Below, one piece after another: positions 56,367-64,000 of a stretch of DNA of 64,000 nt. Made by a program: the position numbers and the translations under genes. A model generated the notes under the pieces. That model was not told the DNA's origin. It searched no databases and saw only the letters and a program-made list of their open reading frames with translations. The stretch spans positions 2,929,001 to 2,993,000 of the forward strand of contig NC_061795.1 in NCBI RefSeq assembly GCF_021462225.1, read 5' to 3'. Source of the stretch: Girardinichthys multiradiatus (lineage: Eukaryota; Chordata; Actinopteri; Cyprinodontiformes; Goodeidae). Position 1 is the stretch's first letter. Each line of letters begins with the position of its first letter.

Positions 56367-57250
56367 TACAGGGGTTGGACAATGAAACTGATGAAGGAAA
56401 ACGTTTCCTGACTCGCTCCTCCAAAACACCCCAAAGTGGCTCAATAATATTTAGATCTGGTGACTGTGCAGGCCATGGGAGATGTTCAACTTCACTTTCA
56501 TGTTCATCAAACCAATCTTTCACCAGTCTTGCTGTGTGTATTGGTGCATTGTCATCCTGATACACGGCACCACCTTCAGGATACAATGTTTGAACAATTG
56601 GATGCACATGGTCCTCAAGAATGGTTGGGTAGTCCTTGGCAGTGATACGCCCATCTAGCACAAGTATTGGGCTAAGGGAATGCCATGATATGGCAGCCCA
56701 AACCATCACTGATCCACCCCCATGCTTCACTCTGGGCATGCAACAGTCTGGGTGGTACACTTCTTTGGGGCTTCTCCACACCGTAACTCTCCCGGATGTG
56801 GGGAAAACAGTAAAGGTGGACTCATCAGAGAACAATACATGTTTCACATTGTCCACAGCCCAAGATTTGAGCTCCTTGCACCATTGAAACCGACGTTTGG
56901 CATTGGCATGAGTGACCAAAGGTTTGGCTATAGCAGCCCGGCCGTGTATATTGACCCTGTGGAGCTCCTGACGGACAGTTCTGGTGGAAACAGGAGAGTT
57001 GAGGTGCACGTTTAATTCTGCTGTGATTTGGGCAGCCGTGGTTTTATGTTTTTTGGATACAATCCGGGTTAGCACCCGAACATCCCTTTCAGACAGCTTC
57101 CTCTTGCGTCCACAGTTAATCCTGTTGGATGTGTTTGTCCTTCTTGGTGGTATGCTGACATTACCCTGGATACCGTGGCTCTTGATACATCACAAAGACT
57201 TGCTGTCTTGGTCACAGATGCGCCAGCAAGACGTGCACCAACAATTTTCC
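56366..57250 (-). pseudogene. DD36E Tc1 transposase, C-terminally truncated
   Basis: Open frame 57075-56260 on the minus strand (271 codons) covers the second helix-turn-helix and the whole catalytic triad (LFSDESTF; YQDDNAPIH; NIIEPLW, again 36 residues between the last two). After ERVRKRFPSSVS the family sequence stops at the deletion. The frame then runs through the left end into the neighbouring element, adding an unrelated tail. Upstream, a one-base deletion near 57227 separates the N-terminal helix-turn-helix (from ATG near 57274). Confidence 0.82.
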
Positions 57251-57463
57251 TCTTTTGAACTCTGGTATGTCACCCATAATGTTGTGTGCATTTCAATATT
57301 TTGAGCAAAACTGTGCTCTTACCCTGCTAATTGAACCTTCACACTCTGCTCTTACTGGTGCAATGTGCAATCAATGAAGACTGGCTACCAGGCTGGTCCA
57401 ATTTAGCCATGAAACCTCCCACACTAAAATGACAGGTGTTTCAGTTTCATTGTCCAACCCCTG
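56369..57463 (-). mobile_element. Tc1/mariner DD36E-type element, second copy, 3' part deleted
   Basis: It has the same family and outer sequence (CAGGGGTTGGACAATGAAAC) as 28981-30248 but is 1095 bp, not 1268. About 170 bp next to the left end, which carried the transposase C-terminus and the inner part of that repeat, is missing. Right end at 57463, TA at 57464-57465. It abuts the element at 55379-56366 with only a TA between them. Confidence 0.88.
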
Positions 57464-57465
57464 TA

Positions 57466-58700
57466 ACATATGAGCACAGATGAAACGATGAGAGGTTCTA
57501 AGTTACACGGATCATAAATCCGACATATTGGAGTTGATGTTCTAAGGATGTGGGAAGTCAGCATCACAGCTCCATTTTACTTTGCTTACCATTCACGTTT
57601 CTTAATGGAAAAAGAATTGGCCTTTTCCTACATCTACACTGCGCCGCTCCCTCACCTATGGTCACTAGCGGTGTGACCACAGGTGAAAGATCTTACCAAG
57701 TGTATGAGGACCAGTTCTGCTTCATGTCACATGACTTTCACACACAGTGAGGCTGGGATTTCTTCCCCCAGATGTGCAATAAGTTAATATCATTAGATTT
57801 AAAGGTTCCATCTAGGCTTGAAGCTGAGAGGGCATTGATTTATGGTGGTAGTTGTCACCCATGCCACTGACCCCTCTAGATCCCCCATATGGTCAGCTCA
57901 TTGAAACAGTTAATCTTATGAACAGCATGAGGCATCTTCTCTTTATCTTTCTTGTAATAACTGCTCTTGAGGTTCTTTAGCTGATCACACTGTCGTATAG
58001 TTTGGAGCACGTCTACCTTTCTCTCTTCTCTGACGTCATACTTTTGTTTCAGTTAGAGGAAAACACTATCAGGGAAACCCTGTCTGAAGCAGTGTGCTTG
58101 ATTTAATTAGTGCCCTAACTCGGGTCAGATGCTTTGGATTGGAAACAACCTTGTTTCCTTAGGTTCTTCCTGCTTGCTGCCATTTGAAACTGCAACACTA
58201 GGCGCTCCATCTGCACGCATCAAAACACTCAGGCTTTGATGGGTAGGTTTTTGTGAAAACCGGCCAGAAAGTTTTATACTGATGTATTTTATACAGGGAT
58301 ATTCAATACGAGCTGGAAGTCCAATGCAACAGAAATCCGAGTATTACAATGGACATCATGAACTGAGCTTCAGTTTTCCCAGTCATTATTAACATTTCTT
58401 TCAATCATAATTGATTCTGAGCAATTTATACAGGTTTTCAGGCACAGACGTTTATTGAAATCTATGAAAAGGATAAATGTTAAAGGAAATCATTTTCAAA
58501 AGGTATCTATAGTACATGTGTAAGAGTGTTTTTTTCATTCTGGAGCAACAAAAAGCTTTGAGTGTCATGCTTCTGTCTTGTCTTGTCTGTCTTGTCTTCA
58601 ACACAAAATAAAACATTTTTGTTCTTTTACTCAGTTTTCTTTTTGTAGGAAATATCCTGAGGGTCTAGGAGCTTTTTACTTTATTGGACTAGGTACAACA
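57466..58700. other. unassigned intergenic DNA
   Basis: No exon or repeat family recognised. Includes a TCTTG-type short repeat near 58570-58600. Confidence 0.4.
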
Positions 58701-58704
58701 CTGT

Positions 58705-59450
58705 CCCAAAGTAATGTCTCTAAGTACCTTGCAACAGTATTTTGTGACATTTTTTCACATTGCAACCACAGACTTTGGTGGATTTTATTAGGAGTTGATG
58801 TGGCAGACCAACACAAAGTAATAATCATGAAGATAATCAGGAAACTGAATGACGTGTCTCGCTGTTTGTTACAAATTCTTTGTGAGCACTTTTTTACAAA
58901 TACACATCTGAAAAGTGTGGCATTCAGTTCCACTTGTCTATACTTTGTAAAACCAATGTCTTTGTGGATATGTCTTTACACATCTACAGAAAATGTTAAC
59001 TTATGCTTAGTCATTGGATGGGGAGCATCTGAGAACATAATTTGTTCCACAAAATCTATACTGAATTAAGGCATGGACTTTGACTGGGACACCCTAACAC
59101 ATGAACATGCTCGGATTTAAACGAATCCATTGTAGCTCCGGTTGTATGTTTTTGATCATTCTGGCTTCCTTTCATCTGTGTTTTTTTTCATGCCACTCTT
59201 CTTAAAGGCCAGATTTTGAGGTGTGCACACCTAATATTTGCACTGTTAACATATTCTCTCACCTGAGTTACCCTGGGCCTCTTGGCCTCTAATTAATGCT
59301 CTCCTGGCCCAGCCTATCAGTTTAGGTGGCCTGTCATGTCCTAGGACCTTTGTAGTTGTCCTTTCACTTTCCTTTTACTGTTGATAGCTCAAGCAGTTTG
59401 TGGTTGTAGCATAATAAAATGTGAAACATTTCAAGGCACTGTAATTAAAA
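58705..59450. repeat. Tc1-type relic
   Basis: The left edge (taccttgcaacagtattttg) and the right edge (ttcaaggcactgtaa near 59430) match the terminal sequences of the relics at 886 and 19030. The interior block (gaccaacacaaagtaataat) is shared with the 24800 and 53050 fragments. No frame remains. Confidence 0.6.
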
Positions 59451-60045
59451 ATATTTCCAGCAAAGAACTTGCACAGGACCTCAGTGGTGCATAATCATTC
59501 AGTTAATCACCTACTTTATGAAACGTTTTTAGCTTAGAGCTCCTAGGACATCACCTGAGGTCTCATTCATAAATGTGGCATGTGCAGAAAATGGTACCTG
59601 AAACTGGTGTACATCACTTTCCAAGCAAAGGTTGTAATCTATAAAAAACAAACTTGGTTGAGCAAGTGCGGTCCCTCAGGCAGACTCTGACCCAAATGCA
59701 CGCTCGTTTTGGAGACAGGGGAAACTGGCGATGCAAACTTTAATCATAGAGCGACATGATCATAAGCAAAACCGCAGGGTTATTTATGCTTGCGCTGGTG
59801 AGTCATAACTATACATAAAGCCCTTTCACATAAATAAATAAAAAAGCCCATAAGCCAACTTAATCTTAAATCAAAGTTTGCACAACATTTCATTAACGTT
59901 TTCTCACCATCACATTCCACTCCCTGATGATCACCCGGATGATGTGGACCACAGATTAACACATAAATTGTGACAAGGTGTCAGGAAATAACACTGATTG
60001 CTGTTAACTTTAAAAAACCATTGAGACACTCGTACATAATGCTGT

Positions 60046-60280
60046 GTGATGGATGCATTGGCACTGCTGGAAGACCTTGCAAATGGGAGAATTATGAGGG
60101 AACGTGTTTTCAGGGATCACCATCGTTTCCTGGCCCATGACAATGAATGGCTAATATGTCGATTTAGACTCCTTAGAGCATTGCTCTTGAATCTTTGTGC
60201 TGAACTGGGTCCAGAATTGGTGGGACTGACTCGCTAGAACCATGCCATTCCTGTTTTGTTACAGAGCGTTGTAAGGGATT
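60046..60280 (+). pseudogene. PIF/Harbinger transposase N-terminal fragment
   Basis: The frame reads MDALALLEDLANGRIMRERV, FRDHHRFLAHDNEWLICRFR, ALLLNLCAELGPELVGLTR, then TAG, after which NHAIPV continues in frame. This is the start of a HARBI1-like nuclease. The catalytic DDE region and the partner Myb-like protein are absent. The flanking 59560-59780 sequence may be the 5' part of the same element. It is a transposon remnant, not the host harbi1 gene. Confidence 0.7.
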
Positions 60281-61560
60281 ATGATAATTGATGATAAATA
60301 TTTATCAAAAATTGTAATTAAAAATCAGAATTCAGAAGAAATAAATTCTAACCAAAAATAATTTATTATGAATAGAAATCAGAGATAAACTCTGGTGTTA
60401 TGATTATTGGGCACACAGCACTTAATAATGACAATTAGTTAATTGTCATTAATAATTATTAACCAAAACCATGCTGAATGTCACTGTGTTATCAACCGTT
60501 TTACTGAATGGTGTGGAACACTAACCTTAGTTGATAGACAAATCGCTCTTGCACAAAATAAATGCAAACGCTGTCTCTTTATCCATGTGAAAATGTATTA
60601 AACCAATAGTCCATTATTACAATTCACTATTCTGGTCCAACAACCTTCACCTAATCAAGCTTGCACTATTCTACATAAGGGAGTAAATGAAAAACCAAAA
60701 ATGAAAATGTGTACTAAGTGTAGATGAAGATCAAACCAGCAGTTTATGGACAGAATGGGAATAAAATAACAATTTGGGTTGACTCAGAAAGTGGAGCAGA
60801 AATAATAAACGGTAAAGTCCTCTTTGGTCAGTTGATGTGTCTAGATAGCGGCTGTCAGCTGTTATACGGTAGAGCCAGGTCAGTTCAGACATGGCGAAGC
60901 ACCTAGCAGCCAGCCCCTTAGCCACTAACAGCTGATAGCGGACTAGTACAGAAAGAAAGGGTCCGAAAACTCTGAGGCGGGAACCCAGTGGAAAAACACA
61001 AAAGGCCATAAACTGTGAAACAATGGAGATGAACACGAGGCTCAGTTCGCATCCATTCTGCTTTAAAGTCCATTTTAACTCCAACTGAGTCAGCGCTCAG
61101 TTGATCAAAACACAGTACACACACCAGCACTCAACTTCGCTGCGCAGCCGCGCTTCGCAGTCCAACAATATTCAAAAGCAATCACAGTTTGGCATAAACT
61201 TTGCATTTAACATACAATTTAAAAACACCTTGGGTTAAATGAATGGCGATTCTAAATCACTCTGAAGTATCCTACTTTTTACTGTCCAGGCTATTTCTAC
61301 AGTACCAACAAAAAAAACAAATAAAATGAAATTACTATGTTGTTGTCTTCTTGGGACCAGTTTGTCACGCATCTGTGACAAACTCAAGAAAGGTCAACTT
61401 GTTCAACTTCGACAAAAGGGGAAAATAACCGTTGACAGTCGACTGGAACAAAAACAGAGGAAAAATTGTCTCCTTGGAAAACCTCTTACTAGTGTAATGC
61501 GCTACAGACACGCCTTCCATCGGTAAAGTAAATCTCCTGCTCTTCTTATCCCAGCAAGAT
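60281..61560. other. AT-rich DNA with a short hairpin, unassigned
   Basis: A 10-bp perfect inverted repeat AATGACAATT / AATTGTCATT with a 4-base loop lies at 60427-60450. The rest may belong to the Gypsy element downstream, but I cannot show an LTR. Confidence 0.35.
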
Positions 61561-62350
61561 TTCTAGCTTTCTAACAGGTTATCATCACATATTGGTAATA
61601 TGTGATTACGCTACACGGTACCCTGAGGCCTTTCCACTTAGATCCATTAAAGCCCACCATGTTGCTAACTGTGTCCTGCAGTTTTTCTCTAGAGTAGGAA
61701 TACTAAGAGAAATTCTTACAGATTGTGGGACAATCTTTTTGTTCAAATTATTACAGCAGGTGTACAAGTTGTTAGGGATTAAGGGACTTATGACCACCCA
61801 TTATCACCCCCAAATGGATGAGCTAGTGGAAAGATATAACCAGACTCCCAAAAATATGCTGTGCAAGTGTCTGACACAGGGGCCGACTGGGAACAACAGC
61901 TGCCTTACCTCTTATTTGCTTGTTCCGCAGGTTTCCACAGGCTTCTAACCCTTTGAACTATTGTATGGGTGCCAAGTGAGAGACCCACTGGATCTGCTGA
62001 AGGACTGCTGGGAAGACCCCAAGCGAGAGGGTGAAAACATTGCAACATATGTCATCAACATGAGGGAGAGACTGCAGGAAATGGCGTCATTTGCACAGGA
62101 CAACATGAAGGCAGCTCAACGACATCAAAAGACCTGGTATGATTAGAAGGCCAGAGACAGGGTCTTCCTTCCAGGGCAGAAGGTACTGTTACTACTTCCA
62201 ACCAGCGATAACAAGCTGCTGACAACATGGCATGGATCATAAGAGATCACCAAACAAGTGAGTAAAGTTGTTTATGAACTGCACATGCCAGAAAGAGCTA
62301 AGAAATATCAGACATTTCTTGTTAACCTGTTGAAGAGGTTTCACAGTTGA
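61560..62350 (+). pseudogene. Gypsy-type LTR retrotransposon integrase fragment
   Basis: Frame 61592-61948 encodes an integrase core: first Asp in ICDYATRYPEAFPL, second in LTDCGTIF, and HPQMDELVERYNQ carrying the Glu. A shifted frame (61961-62146, then to about 62330) encodes the post-core part (GCQVRDPLDLLKDCW, AQRHQKTWYD) and a degraded C-terminal segment. Stops and at least one frameshift interrupt it. No reverse transcriptase, gag or LTR was recognised around it. It is an inactive relic. Confidence 0.8.
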
Positions 62351-62940
62351 CAGTAACCTGTACAGCAGGAGTTATTTGTGAGTGCAGTTAAGGATGAGGA
62401 GGTGACTAAAAAATTCTTTCCAACTAGCACATCAGAGGGTATCTATCCATCCCTCCGTCCGTCCGTCTGTCTGTGAATTTAGTTCTGGTTCCTCACAAAG
62501 CACCTCAAACTAAAACAGCAAAACTTGGCTATATTTTCCCTACGGTAACCTTAGACATGTACACACTCCATCGATATCATTTCTTCCTCTTCGACCTTCT
62601 AAAAAACAGACCTGTATCTTAAAGTCCAGCCTGATCTTCTACTCAATGCATCATGTCTTCATTTCTGCTCCTTGCCCCTCTGCATCATCCTTTATCTCTG
62701 CAAGGCGGTGATCATCACAGTCCGACTGGTTAGAGAGTGATTGTACAGCTAGGTTTGCAGTGTGTGTTTGATTGTGTGTAAGAGAAAGGCAAAGAGTTAG
62801 AGCTCCTGCAGACCAGATCCATCAACAGCTCCAATGGGTTTGACCCCTCCAGGTTAACCGTGGCCATTAATACAAGAGATTCCCTCCTCTACCTCCCTAT
62901 TCCCAGTACAACTTCACGTGTGGGAGGACAGTCCTCTGAG
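62351..62940. other. unassigned DNA with a CCGT/CTGT tract
   Basis: A short CCRT/CTGT tetranucleotide tract lies at 62446-62475. No other content was recognised. Confidence 0.4.
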
Positions 62941-62944
62941 TAAG

Positions 62945-62970
62945 CACACACACACACGCACATACACACA

Positions 62971-63041
<71 letters not shown>
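62945..63041 (+). repeat. CA microsatellite (about 97 bp)
   Basis: A nearly pure CA dinucleotide array, with a few interruptions in its first 30 bases and pure after that. Probably polymorphic. Confidence 0.97.
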
Positions 63042-63044
<3 letters not shown>

Positions 63045-64000
63045 TGGCCATTTGCAAGAAGAAATAGAGGTAGATCAAACGTCCTGCTGGCAGGAGGCTG
63101 AAAAATGGTGTCGACGGTCACGTATGTTCCACAGAGGAGATCTACACTCGCCGTCTGCCCACTGTTGTTATTCTAATCATTCAACACTGATGTTCCTCTT
63201 CTTCCTCTGCTCTGGAATGGGCCCTGCAGCTATGAAAGCAGCTATTTCTCACAAGCCTTCTCCCTTTCTCTGTTCCCCGACCATTTCACTTTTATTAAAT
63301 AGCCATTTATTATCAGACTTCTTTCCACTTTGGCAAAGACAAATTTATGAACAACAAACCTAAATAAGCTATCAGATTTAGGATCCTCTTTTATTTGCTT
63401 AGAAAAACTAAATTATGTACGCAAAACTAGAGAATTGATGTTGAGAATGTAACCAAAAGCTGAAACATGCTGAGGTCCCACAGAATGCCGAGGATTTAGA
63501 TGTAAAACGCTAAGTTATCATGGGTCAGACATTCAATTAGTGGGGGCGTAATGATGCATTCAGCTGAAAAACGTTTGTGTTAAGGAGAACAAGAAGAGAT
63601 TTCAACAGCATTTTGATTAAAGGAAGAATCCCTGTTTTTTGGTCTTCAAAAACAGAATAGAGCTTTTACAAATCACAGCCTCTTATAAAGACCCTGATCA
63701 GTCCAAGTATATATCACGAGTCCATATATTGCAGTTTTCATGCTAGTCTATTTCTCTTGTGGTCCTAATGCCAATAAACCATTTATAGTGCACTTTTTGG
63801 TGTCCTCACAAACAGAATAAAGATTTTAAATGGTTTAAAGTCTTAAATTGTACATTAAAGAAGCTACATTTGGTGTAGAAATACCCAGTTTAAGTTTTCC
63901 GTTATATTTTGACCTAGAGATGATCAGATGAACTCCAAACTCATGTAAAGAACTGTGAACTGTCCATTTGTGCCAATTGTAAGCTCTAAAGCAGGTGCCA
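63042..64000. other. unassigned intergenic DNA at window end
   Basis: No exon of the expected next syntenic gene (rassf9 in other vertebrates) was recognised on either strand, and no repeat family was seen. Confidence 0.4.

Noticed and set aside
62945..63041. Regular repeat as a CRISPR-like array
   Set aside because: It is a CA dinucleotide microsatellite with no spacers, in a vertebrate genome.
53000..64000. Search for rassf9, the next gene in vertebrate synteny
   Set aside because: No RA-domain or other RASSF9-like frame was recognised on either strand. It is probably beyond the window.

Overview
This window is vertebrate nuclear DNA, most likely from a ray-finned (teleost) fish. It is AT-rich, has spliced genes with GT-AG introns, and is heavily loaded with typical fish transposons (Tc1/mariner, L2-type LINE, hAT MITE, PIF/Harbinger, a tRNA-derived SINE, Gypsy). 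There are no bacterial features, operons or CRISPR arrays. The species cannot be named from the sequence alone.

Two host genes are present, both on the + strand and in the order conserved in vertebrates (LRRIQ1 then ALX1). (1) The 3' half of lrriq1 runs from 8313 to about 42365. Twelve exons were joined by eye. Splice phases agree at every junction, giving 513 codons plus a stop without interruption. The leucine-rich-repeat half of the gene was not seen and must lie upstream. (2) A complete alx1 gene lies at 48433-52694: four exons, 321 codons from the first ATG, with a paired-type homeodomain and a C-terminal OAR motif. Its third intron appears to start with GC rather than GT. A (CCAAT-box-like) cluster lies 250-280 bp before the start codon.

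Layout. 1-8312: lrriq1 intron or upstream DNA holding an old Tc1 relic, a minus-strand L2 LINE split by a candidate solo LTR, and a Tc1 element with a broken transposase. 8313-20518: seven lrriq1 exons, with introns full of Tc1 relics and a hAT MITE nested in one of them. 20519-35632: a 15.1 kb intron containing an internally deleted non-LTR element, a SINE, and a head-to-head L2 pair interrupted by two well-preserved Tc1 elements. 35633-42365: the last five lrriq1 exons and the poly(A) signal, plus a probable non-coding DNA transposon with 35-bp inverted ends at 36008-36883. 42366-48432: intergenic and putative alx1 regulatory DNA. 48433-52694: alx1. 52695-64000: gene-free DNA with Tc1 relics, two Tc1 elements abutting at a shared TA, a PIF/Harbinger fragment, a Gypsy integrase fragment and a long CA microsatellite.

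I found no new biochemical system. The most unusual observations are the GC-AG intron of alx1, the uncatalogued inverted-repeat element at 36008-36883, and the nested or tandem transposon arrangements, including elements whose measured DDE spacing is DD36E.
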